DNA of 19,971 nucleotides from CAZKTF01 sp964555565 (GCA_964555565.1 CAZKTF010000039.1:1-19971); one strand, 5' to 3'. Numbered from the stretch's first letter, positions 12,353 to 18,551 are shown. Numbers and translations are program-made. The notes: a model not told the origin generated them from the letters alone.

Positions 12353-14524
12353 ATGACCCCTCGCCGCCCCCTCGCCCTGGCCGCCCTGCTCGGCCTCGCC
12401 GCCGCCGTCGGCCCGGCGCGCGCCGAGGGCCCCGTCGAGCCTCCGAAGCCCCCCGAGACGAAGGCCCCGGAGCCGCCGCCCCCGCCGTTCCCGGCCGAGC
12501 CGCCCCACACCGCGGCCATCACGCCCGAGGAGTGGCTCTGGGAGGCCGCGTGGCTCTCCGACGACGCGCGCCAGGGGCGTCTCACCGGCTCGCCCGAGTG
12601 CCGCGAGGCGGCCGCCTGGATCGCCGGCCGGATGAAGGCCATGGGGCTCGAGCCGGTCCCCGGCGGGAAGGGCTACCTCCACCCGTGGACCCTGCCGGGG
12701 GCCAAGGCGGTGGCGGAGAAGTGCTCCCTCGAGATCGCCGTCGGCGAGGCGCCCGCTGCGAAGCCACGGGGACTCGCCTGGGGGAAGGAGTACGTCGTCT
12801 TCGCGGGGGTGAAGGACGGCGAGGCCTCGGGCGCCCTCGTCTTCGCGGGCTACGGGATCCGGTCGAAGGACCCGGCCTTCGACGACTACGCGGGGATCGA
12901 CGCGAAGGGGAAGGTGGTCCTCCTGCTGCGGCACGAGCCGCGCGAGAAGGACCCCAAGTCGCGCTGGAACGGGGACCGGATGACGGCCCACAGCGCGTTC
13001 CTCACCAAGGTCCGGGCCGCGGTCGCGGCCGGGGCGGCCGGCGTCCTCATCGCCAACGACCCGCTCAACCACGAGCGCGACGAGCTCGACGGGGCGGTCC
13101 TCGGGGGCCCGGACCAGTCGATCCCCGTGGCCATGGTCCGCAGGGCGGTGGCCGACGAGCTGCTCCGGCCCCTCCAGGCGACCCTCGCGGACCTCCAGAA
13201 GAAGATCGACGACGCCGACGCGCCGGCCTCGGCCGCGGTGCCGGGCGTGCGCGTCTCCCTCGTCGTGCGGGCGCGCCAGGAGGAGTCGGACAACGTGGCC
13301 GGGATGGTCCGCGGGTCCGACCCGGCGCTCCGGGAGGAGTTCGTCGTCGTCGGGGGCCACTACGACCACGTGGGGCTCGGGCAGGGCGGCGGCCTCGACC
13401 CGCGCCGCTACGGCCAGGTCCACAACGGGGCCGACGACAACGCCTCCGGCTCGGCCGCGGTGCTGGAGGTGGCCGAGTGGTTCGCGCTCTCGAAGGAGCG
13501 CCCGCGGCGGAGCGTCATCTTCATCGCCTTCTCGGGGGAGGAGGAGGGCCTGTTCGGCTCCCGCGCCTGGGTGACGAAGCCCCCGGTCCCGAACGAGAAG
13601 GTCGTCGGGATGGTGAACCTGGACATGGTCGGGCGCTACCGCCCGGGCCGGTTCGAGGTGGTCGGCGCGGCCAGCGGGTCCACGCTGAAGGCGATCGTCG
13701 AGAAGGCCAACGAGGGCCTGGGGCTGGAGCTCCGGCACACCAACGCGGGGATGTCCAGCAGCGACGGCCTCTCCTTCCACGACGTCGGGATCCCCACGAT
13801 GTTCCTCTTCACGGATCTCCACGAGGACTACCACCGGCCGGGCGACGACTGGTGGAAGCTCAACGCCGAGGGGGCCGCCAGGGTGACGACGCTCGCCGCC
13901 CGCACCGCCCGGGCCCTCGCCGACGCCGCGGAGCGTCCCCTGTTCTCGAAGATCGAGCGGAGCGAGATGCCCCTGGGGATGCGGCGGCCGATCCTCGGGG
14001 TCCGCTTCGACGAGGAGTCCTCGGCCGAGGGCGCGACGCTGACGGCGGTCGTCCCCGAGTCCCCCGCCGCGAAGGCGGGGCTCCTGGTGGGCGACCGGAT
14101 CGTCCTGTTCGCGGGGAAGAAGGTCCGGAGCCACGCGGAGATGCGCGACCTCATCGCGGGCGTGAAGCCGGGCGAGAAGGCCGCGGGGAAGGCCGTGCGG
14201 GCGGACGCGACGATCGACTTCACGGTGGAGTTCCCCGCCCCGCGACCGCCGGCGCCGCCCCCCCCTCCGCGGATCGGCGTCTCCTGGGCCGCGGACGGGG
14301 ACGGGAAGCCCGGCGTGGTCCTTCAGGACGTGACCGCCGAGGGGCCGGCCGCGAAGGCCGGGGTCCTGGCGGGAGACCGGATCCTCGCCGTGGGGGGCCA
14401 GGCCGTGGCGGACGCGGCCGCCCTCCAGGCCGCCCTCGCGAAGCTCAAGCCCGGGGACACCGTCGAGGTGAAGGTCCTCCGGGACGGCAAGGAGGTCGTC
14501 GCGTCGATCGCGCTGCCGAAATGA
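12353..14524 (+). CDS. Secreted M28-family zinc aminopeptidase with PA and PDZ domains
   Basis: A 723-residue exported metallopeptidase. A signal peptide (MTPRRPLALAALLGLAAAVGPARA) is followed by a Pro-rich linker. A protease-associated (PA) domain lies around residues 160-270. The M28 catalytic domain has the expected two-zinc ligands: His336 in GGHYDH, Asp361 in ADDNASGSA, Glu396/Glu397 in GEEEGLFGS (base and ligand), Asp424 in NLDMVGR and His494 in DYHRPGDDW. Two PDZ domains follow, about 546-640 (AAKAGLLVGDRI) and 640-723 (AAKAGVLAGDRIL). It probably trims peptides in the periplasm or outside the cell. ATG 12353 is preferred; ATG 12344, nine bases upstream in frame, is possible and GGGAG lies just before it. 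Stop codons of this gene and the convergent selenoprotein gene are directly adjacent, with no base between. Confidence 0.92.
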   Translation: MTPRRPLALAALLGLAAAVGPARAEGPVEPPKPPETKAPEPPPPPFPAEPPHTAAITPEEWLWEAAWLSDDARQGRLTGSPECREAAAWIAGRMKAMGLEPVPGGKGYLHPWTLPGAKAVAEKCSLEIAVGEAPAAKPRGLAWGKEYVVFAGVKDGEASGALVFAGYGIRSKDPAFDDYAGIDAKGKVVLLLRHEPREKDPKSRWNGDRMTAHSAFLTKVRAAVAAGAAGVLIANDPLNHERDELDGAVLGGPDQSIPVAMVRRAVADELLRPLQATLADLQKKIDDADAPASAAVPGVRVSLVVRARQEESDNVAGMVRGSDPALREEFVVVGGHYDHVGLGQGGGLDPRRYGQVHNGADDNASGSAAVLEVAEWFALSKERPRRSVIFIAFSGEEEGLFGSRAWVTKPPVPNEKVVGMVNLDMVGRYRPGRFEVVGAASGSTLKAIVEKANEGLGLELRHTNAGMSSSDGLSFHDVGIPTMFLFTDLHEDYHRPGDDWWKLNAEGAARVTTLAARTARALADAAERPLFSKIERSEMPLGMRRPILGVRFDEESSAEGATLTAVVPESPAAKAGLLVGDRIVLFAGKKVRSHAEMRDLIAGVKPGEKAAGKAVRADATIDFTVEFPAPRPPAPPPPPRIGVSWAADGDGKPGVVLQDVTAEGPAAKAGVLAGDRILAVGGQAVADAAALQAALAKLKPGDTVEVKVLRDGKEVVASIALPK

Positions 14525-15511
14525 CTACTTCTTCTCCAACCGCTCCTTCGCCTCGAGGGCCGCCGGGGTCCCGTCGAAGTCCTTCACGACCTTCTCCCAC
14601 TCGGCCTTCGCCTCCACGGGCTTGCCGGCGCGGGCGAGCCGGTCCCCGGCGCGCAGCGCCTCCTTCGCGCGCGACCCCTTCTCCACGGCCGCGTAGGTCG
14701 CCGCCTTCGCCGGGTCCTTCTTCGCCTCGGCCAGGAGCTTCTCCGCCTGGGCCCTCGCCGGGAGCCCGGGGAAGTCGCGGAGCACCGTGAAGAGCGACTC
14801 CAGCCCCGATTCGACGTCGCCCGTGGCGAGGTCGGTCCTGCCGAGCTCCACGAAGCCCGCGGCCTCCTCGTCGTTGATCCGCCGGAGGAACTCCTCCACC
14901 GAGACCCGCATCGCGCTGCCCTTCGCCGCGCCGTCCCGGATCCGCTGGAGGGACTCCACCGCCGCGGCCATGTCCTTCCCCTCGTCCCGGAGCGCGAGCG
15001 CCCGGCCGAACTCCTTCCAGGTCTCCCGCGCCTTCTCCGCCGGCTGTCCGCCCCGGAAGGAGTCGAGCGCCGTCCGGGCATGGTCGAGGTAGGTGGACTT
15101 GACCTGGGCCTGCTGGTGATCGAGGCGCGTCCCCGCGATCTCGCGCCCGCTCGGGTCGGCGAAGATGACGATGGGGACCTGGATCCCCGACTTGAAGTAC
15201 CGGCTCACCGCGGCCCCGTAGGCATCGGCGGTGAGGCGCGGGTGGGCGAACAGCGGCACGAACTCCTTCACCGCCTTCTGCCCCTCGGCGTCCCCGTAGA
15301 CGGCGGCATCCAGCCGCCGACATCGGCTTCAGTCGTCGTTGGCGAAGGAGACGAGGAGCGGGACCCCCCTGTCGGCCGCGGAGCGGAGCGCCGCGTTCCA
15401 GTCCCGCATCCACTCCACGCCCTTGGGGAAGTCGTCGGACGCGGCGGCCGGCGGGGCGGCGAGCACGAAGACCCCGGCGACGGCGAGCATGGCGACCCTC
15501 AGCCTCGGCAT
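14525..15511 (-). CDS. Secreted thioredoxin-fold selenoprotein (in-frame UGA read as Sec61)
   Basis: Two open stretches (15511-15332 and 15328-14525) lie in the same frame, separated only by TGA at 15331-15329. Reading it as selenocysteine gives 328 residues: signal peptide (MPRLRVAMLAVAGVFVLAAP, cleavage near AAA-SDD), a thioredoxin fold with VPLLVSF, active site Sec61-Ser-Arg-Cys64, FVPLFAH, the cis-proline Pro113 in QVPIVIFADPSG, then about 190 residues of charged helices resembling TPRs. The TGA falls exactly where thioredoxins have the first Cys of CxxC. A SECIS-like hairpin follows and SelB is encoded in the window. ATG 15511 has AGGAGGG 6 nt upstream and TACAAT before it. It lies 38 bp downstream of the MoaD-like gene on the same strand. 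It probably works as a thiol/disulfide or peroxide-related redox protein outside the cytoplasm. The alternative, a pseudogene or separate short ORFs, fits worse. Confidence 0.87.
15301..15319 (-). promoter_or_regulatory. Bacterial SECIS-like hairpin after the UGA codon
   Basis: In the mRNA, 9 nt after UGA begins CGGCGGC, then loop UGGAU, then GCCGCCG: a perfect 7-bp GC stem. The loop begins 16 nt after the UGA and has G as its second base. Both agree with the published bacterial SECIS consensus (G among the first two loop bases, loop about 16-37 nt from UGA). Another G-C pair closes below a U-U mismatch. GC-rich DNA makes chance hairpins common, so position and context carry weight. Confidence 0.72.
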
Positions 15512-15538
15512 GCGAGTCCCTCCTGGTCCATCCCGGAC

Positions 15539-15544
15539 ATTGTA
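15539..15544 (-). promoter_or_regulatory. Candidate -10 (TACAAT) for the selenoprotein gene
   Basis: TACAAT on the minus strand lies between the MoaD-like stop codon and the selenoprotein start, 27 bp before the ATG. With AGGAGGG at 15524-15518 it suggests that the selenoprotein gene can be transcribed independently of the upstream pair. No good -35 within the MoaD-like coding end. Confidence 0.45.
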
Positions 15545-15549
15545 GACCG

Positions 15550-15810
15550 CTACCCCCCGCTCAGGGCGGCGACGATCATGACCTCGTCGCCGGGCCCAAG
15601 CGGCTGCGCCAGCGTCCCGGCCTGCTCCGCGTTCACGAAGACCCGGATGTGCGGGCGGATCCGGTCCTGCTCGTCCACGATCCGGAAGCGGGCCCCGGGG
15701 AAGCGCCGGTCCAGCGCGGCCAGCAGCGCGCGCAGGTCCGCCCCCTCCAGGTCCACCTCGCGGGTCCCGCGGGTGTAGTCGTCCAGCGGGGAGGGGAGCC
15801 GCACCTTCAC
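15550..15810 (-). CDS. MoaD/ThiS family ubiquitin-like sulfur-carrier protein
   Basis: An 86-residue beta-grasp protein ending in Gly-Gly directly before the stop (ALSGG), the hallmark of MoaD/ThiS carriers whose C-terminus is adenylated and thiocarboxylated or conjugated. Typical features are the opening strand VKVRLPSPL, LRALLAALDRRFPG, RIRPHIRVFVNAE and LGPGDEVMIVAALSGG. The GTG start (15810) overlaps the TGA of the upstream BNR-repeat gene as GTGA, so the two are very probably translationally coupled. It could donate sulfur in molybdopterin or another pathway, or act as a protein modifier; no moaE, thiG, E1-like or JAB protease gene is present here to decide. Confidence 0.88.
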   Translation of the reverse strand: MKVRLPSPLDDYTRGTREVDLEGADLRALLAALDRRFPGARFRIVDEQDRIRPHIRVFVNAEQAGTLAQPLGPGDEVMIVAALSGG

Positions 15811-16991
15811 CGGGTGGCCGCCCCCACGCAGTAGACGTGGGGCAGGTGGCGGGCGAGGCAGCGCCAGGACCCGCCCCCGTCGCGGCTCCCCCAGACCTCC
15901 CCGCTCGTGGTCCCGAGGTAGAGACCCACCGGGTCCCGGTCGTCCGCCGCGAAGGCCTGCCGCTTCACCGTCCACCACGCCCGGGACCGCGGGAACCCGC
16001 GGTCCAGCCGCCGCCAGGAGCCCCCCCCGTCCGCGGAGCGGTAGACCGCGGGCTTCCCGCCCACGCTCGTCCGCGGCCACACCTTCGTCCCGTCCATGGG
16101 GACGACCCAGAGCGTGGCCGGGTCCCGGGGGTGGACCGCCAGCGGGAACCCCACGTCCCCCACGGCGCGCGGCATGGCGTCGCCGATCCGGACCCACCGC
16201 TCGGACGGCCGGTCGAGGCGGTAGATCCCGCAGTGGTTCTGCTGGTACAGCGTGTCCGGGGCGAGGGGGTGGAGGACCACGGTGTGCGGGTCGTGCCCGT
16301 ACTCGGGGTCCTTCGACGGGAGGAAGTCGGCGACCACGCCCCGGTTGAGCGGGCGCCAGGAGGCCCCGGCGTCCGTGGTCTCGAAGACACCGCCGCTGGA
16401 GACCCCGAGGTAGAGGTGCCGGCGGTCCCGCGGGTCCACGAGGACCGAGTGGAGCTTCGACCCGTCGGGGGTGCCGTCCTGGCCGCGCCCGGTCCAGTCG
16501 AACCACATCGGGTTGTCGTTGAACCCCGCCACGGGCCCCCAGGTCCGCCCCCCGTCGCCTGTCCGGAACAGCCCCGGGGGCGAGGTCCCGGCGTACCAGC
16601 AGCCGGGCTCGTCGGCGTGGCCGGGCGCGAGGAAGAAGGTGTGGTTCACGGCGCGGGCGGCCGACTCCCCGGGGGACTTCGGGAACTGCGGCGGGCGCGC
16701 GGCCTCCTTCCACGTCCGGCCGAGGTCCGTGGAGCGGAACACCGTCGGGCCGAGGTGCCCCGTGCGGGCCGCGAGCAGGATCGTCCGCCGGTCCCTCGGG
16801 TCGAGGACCGCGTGGTGGACCGAGGAGCCGAGGAAGTGGGGCCCCTCGAGCCGCCACGAGGAGCGGGCCGCGTCGGAGCGGAGGAGGAAGGCCCCCTTGC
16901 GCGTCCCCACGAGGAGGAGGACCCGCCCGCCCGGCCGGGCGCGCCCCGGCCTCCGCTTCGATGCCGCGCGCCGCAGTCCCTTCTTCGCCAT
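15807..16991 (-). CDS. BNR/sialidase-like beta-propeller protein
   Basis: A 394-residue protein made of BNR (Asp-box, S/T-x-D-x-G-x-T/S-W) repeats. Asp boxes seen are STDLGRTW, TGDGGRTW, TTDAGASW, SADGGGSW and SRDGGGSW, evenly spaced as in a beta-propeller of the sialidase/VPS10-like group. Blades include LVGTRKGAFLLRSD at the N-terminus and HPLAPDTLYQQNHCGIYR in the middle. No signal peptide is apparent; the N-terminus is Arg/Lys-rich, which suggests a cytoplasmic protein or an unusual export signal. Sialidase catalytic residues cannot be assigned, so enzymatic activity is not claimed. ATG 16991 follows GGGAGGGG at good distance; a GTG at 17015 would add eight residues. It is tightly coupled to the MoaD-like gene, which suggests a joint function. 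Confidence 0.85.
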   Translation of the reverse strand: MAKKGLRRAASKRRPGRARPGGRVLLLVGTRKGAFLLRSDAARSSWRLEGPHFLGSSVHHAVLDPRDRRTILLAARTGHLGPTVFRSTDLGRTWKEAARPPQFPKSPGESAARAVNHTFFLAPGHADEPGCWYAGTSPPGLFRTGDGGRTWGPVAGFNDNPMWFDWTGRGQDGTPDGSKLHSVLVDPRDRRHLYLGVSSGGVFETTDAGASWRPLNRGVVADFLPSKDPEYGHDPHTVVLHPLAPDTLYQQNHCGIYRLDRPSERWVRIGDAMPRAVGDVGFPLAVHPRDPATLWVVPMDGTKVWPRTSVGGKPAVYRSADGGGSWRRLDRGFPRSRAWWTVKRQAFAADDRDPVGLYLGTTSGEVWGSRDGGGSWRCLARHLPHVYCVGAATR

Positions 16992-17017
16992 CCGCCCCTC
17001 CCTTCGCCTTCCCACGG

Positions 17018-17023
17018 ATCCTA
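17018..17023 (-). promoter_or_regulatory. Candidate -10 (TAGGAT) for the BNR-MoaD pair
   Basis: TAGGAT on the minus strand, 26 bp before ATG 16991, leaving a short leader with the Shine-Dalgarno GGGAGGGG. The divergent lipoprotein gene has the same hexamer TAGGAT at 17088-17093, so the 134-bp gap appears to hold two back-to-back promoters. Confidence 0.5.
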
Positions 17024-17087
17024 ATCCGGCCCGCGGGCGTCCTCCCCCGTTTCCGCGGAGCGGCGGTGGAACCCGGACAGCCTGCTG

Positions 17088-17093
17088 TAGGAT
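17088..17093 (+). promoter_or_regulatory. Candidate -10 (TAGGAT) for the YHS-like lipoprotein gene
   Basis: TAGGAT precedes the ATG at 17126 by 32 bp, followed by the Shine-Dalgarno AGGGAGGT (17113-17120). A weak -35 (GTGGAA, 17066-17071) lies 16 bp upstream of the hexamer. Confidence 0.5.
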
Positions 17094-17125
17094 CTGCCGC
17101 GGGCCGGGGGCAAGGGAGGTCTGAG

Positions 17126-17446
17126 ATGAGGCTGACGCGCGTGCTGGTCGGGGTCGCGCTCGCGGCGGGGGCGGGGATCGGGCTGCTGGCCTGCAAGTCC
17201 CCCCCCGCGACCCGGGCGCCGGGGGAGGCGGAGGACGGGCTCGCGGGCATCACCTTCGTGAAGCCCTCGAAGGACTACCCGCTGAAGACGTGCGTCGTGA
17301 GCGGGGAGCCCCTCGACAACATGGGCGAGCCGGTGGCCATCGTCTACGAGGGGACCGAGGTCCAGTTCTGCTGCGCGGGCTGCGTGGACGACTTCCAGAA
17401 GGACCCCGCGAAGTACCTGGGCATGGTCCGGGCGGCGAAGAAGTAG
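17126..17446 (+). CDS. YHS/TRASH-like Cys-rich lipoprotein
   Basis: A 106-residue protein with a signal peptide ending in the lipobox LLAC (about residue 22), so it is likely lipid-anchored. The mature part carries a YHS/TRASH-like metal-binding module: CVVSGEPLDNMGEPVAIVYEG followed by VQFCCAGCVDDFQKDPAKYL. The pattern Cys plus FCCAGC with the DPAKYL ending is common in these small domains, which are thought to bind metal ions (copper or iron) or sense them. ATG 17126 follows AGGGAGGT by 5 nt. It is followed by an inverted repeat and then by another lipoprotein gene on the same strand. The metal is not known. Confidence 0.85.
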   Translation: MRLTRVLVGVALAAGAGIGLLACKSPPATRAPGEAEDGLAGITFVKPSKDYPLKTCVVSGEPLDNMGEPVAIVYEGTEVQFCCAGCVDDFQKDPAKYLGMVRAAKK

Positions 17447-17467
17447 CCGTCCGGGGTCCCCGGACGG
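17447..17467 (+). terminator. GC hairpin after the YHS-like gene, no T tract
   Basis: CCGTCCGGGG-T-CCCCGGACGG is a perfect 10-bp inverted repeat starting right at the stop codon. Sterically the loop would open to three or five bases. No U-run follows, so intrinsic termination is uncertain; it could protect the 3' end or pause polymerase. Confidence 0.45.
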
Positions 17468-17483
17468 CCGGACCGGGGAGTGG

Positions 17484-17489
17484 TACGCT
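17484..17489 (+). promoter_or_regulatory. Candidate extended -10 (TGG-TACGCT) for the DUF3568-like gene
   Basis: TACGCT preceded by TGG gives an extended -10 pattern, 52 bp before ATG 17542. The leader contains the Shine-Dalgarno GAGGAGGT at 17529-17536. Confidence 0.45.
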
Positions 17490-17541
17490 CCCCCGTGGAC
17501 CGGTCTGCAGGGCCCGGCCCACGTCCACGAGGAGGTCGTCC

Positions 17542-17931
17542 ATGAAGAGGTTCGCCGTTGTCGCGCCGCTCCTTCTCCTCCCGCTGCTCCTCCAGGGCTG
17601 CCTGCTCATCGCGGGGGCCGCCATCGCGCTCGGCGTGGTGCACGTGGCCAGCGAGGACACCACGGAGGTGAACCTGGAGGGCACCCGGGACCACATCTAC
17701 GACGCCTGCGAGGCGGAGATGAAGGCGCGCGGGGTGGTCGAGAAGGGGGACCGGGTCGGGGGGACGCTCGAGGGGCGCGTCGGCGGCTCCTCGGTCACCG
17801 TGACGGTGGAGAAGGCCACGGAGAGCGCCTGGAAGGTCGCGGTCAGGGCCCGGAAGAACTCCGGGATCTCCCCCGACCTCGACACCGCGCAGCAGGTCGC
17901 CTACGCGATCGTGAAGCGCGTCGGGGGGTAG
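17542..17931 (+). CDS. DUF3568-type small lipoprotein
   Basis: A 129-residue lipoprotein: signal peptide MKRFAVVAPLLLLPLLLQGC with lipobox Cys20, then a short hydrophobic stretch LLIAGAAIALGVV. The mature domain alternates an early strand (TTEVNLEGTRDHIYDACEA), a helix, and two strands (GGTLEGRV, SSVTVTVEKA). This layout resembles the DUF3568 family, a group of small envelope lipoproteins of unknown function. ATG 17542 follows GAGGAGGT by about 5 nt. It ends 3 bp from the convergent bacilliredoxin gene. Family assignment is by pattern memory, so moderate confidence; gene reality is strong. Confidence 0.78.
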   Translation: MKRFAVVAPLLLLPLLLQGCLLIAGAAIALGVVHVASEDTTEVNLEGTRDHIYDACEAEMKARGVVEKGDRVGGTLEGRVGGSSVTVTVEKATESAWKVAVRARKNSGISPDLDTAQQVAYAIVKRVGG

Positions 17932-17934
17932 CGC

Positions 17935-18360
17935 CTACCGCGCGGCCGCGCAGAACCTGTCGAAGGCTGCGGCCAGGTTCGCCGCGACGTCTTCCGCCGC
18001 GTGCCCCTCGATGTCGGAGCGCTGCACCATGTGGACGAGCTTCCCGTCCGCGAGGAGCGCGAAGGCGGGCGACGAGGGAGGCATCCCCCCGAAGTAGGTG
18101 CGGGCCCGGGCCGTGGCGTCGAGGTCCTGCCCGGCGAACACCGTGAGGACCTGCGCCGGCCGCGCGGGGTGGCGCATCGCCAGGCGCAGCGCGGGCCGGG
18201 CGTTCCCGGCGGCGCAGCCGCAGACCGAGTTGACGAACACGAGCGTCGTGCCCGGGGCCTTCACCGCCGCGTCCACGTCTCCCGCCGAACGGCATTCGCG
18301 GGCGCCGAGGGCGGTGACCTCGTCGCGCATCGGCTGGACCATCGCAGGGTCGTAGGGCAT
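17935..18360 (-). CDS. BrxA/BrxB family bacilliredoxin
   Basis: A 141-residue thioredoxin-fold protein of the bacilliredoxin (YphP/YqiW) family. It begins MPYDPAMVQPMRDEVTALG, the family N-terminus, and carries the active site Cys47-Gly-Cys49 in VFVNSVCGCAAG. Later are LTVFAGQDLDATARARTYF and PPSSPAFALLADGKLVHMVQR. In Firmicutes these remove bacillithiol from oxidised proteins; here the thiol cofactor is unknown. ATG 18360 has GGAGG 5 nt upstream; an in-frame ATG at 18390 with AGGAGGGG would add ten residues unlike the family. Together with the Sec-thioredoxin it shows a redox theme in this part of the window. Confidence 0.93.
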   Translation of the reverse strand: MPYDPAMVQPMRDEVTALGARECRSAGDVDAAVKAPGTTLVFVNSVCGCAAGNARPALRLAMRHPARPAQVLTVFAGQDLDATARARTYFGGMPPSSPAFALLADGKLVHMVQRSDIEGHAAEDVAANLAAAFDRFCAAAR

Positions 18361-18381
18361 GGGGGCCTCCTCCAGGGGCCC

Positions 18382-18394
18382 GGGGATCATCCCC
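18382..18394. repeat. Short palindrome GGGGAT-C-ATCCCC
   Basis: A 13-bp near-perfect palindrome 22-34 bp upstream of the bacilliredoxin start, unrelated to GGTCWGACC. It could be an operator, but no second copy is seen in the window. Confidence 0.4.
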
Positions 18395-18444
18395 TCCTCC
18401 CCCGCAGGACGGAGGATTCCGGCAGGGGGGCTCCGCCGTTGTAA

Positions 18445-18495
18445 GGGTCTGACCTCGTTCGCCTGGCCTAGGCCAGGCGAACGGGGTCTGACCCC
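18445..18495. repeat. Hairpin repeat, family D, with a 26-bp perfect palindrome
   Basis: A 51-bp compact element. The core is a perfect 26-bp palindrome (18457-18482) whose left half is GTTCGCCTGGCCT. It is flanked by GGGTCTGACCTC and GGGGTCTGACCCC, pairing with the usual T-G wobble. There is no unpaired centre, unlike families A-C. It lies in the divergent promoter region of the bacilliredoxin and hppA genes. Confidence 0.92.
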
Positions 18496-18522
18496 TTGCT
18501 CCGCCGTCCCCCCCGGGACACC

Positions 18523-18551
18523 TTGGCCGCGTCCCGGGGCATCGCTAAACT
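18523..18551 (+). promoter_or_regulatory. Sigma-70-type promoter for hppA
   Basis: TTGGCC (18523-18528), 17-bp spacer, TAAACT (18546-18551). It is the best -35/-10 pair in the window. The start point would be near 18558, with a leader of about 59 nt and CAGGAG at 18605-18610. Confidence 0.6.

Noticed and set aside
15271..15331. Treating the two halves of the thioredoxin-fold gene as separate genes or a pseudogene
   Set aside because: The halves are in the same frame, the TGA sits exactly on the active-site column, no other damage is seen, a SECIS-like hairpin follows, and selB is present. The GTG at 15271 would start in the middle of the fold without a Shine-Dalgarno of note.
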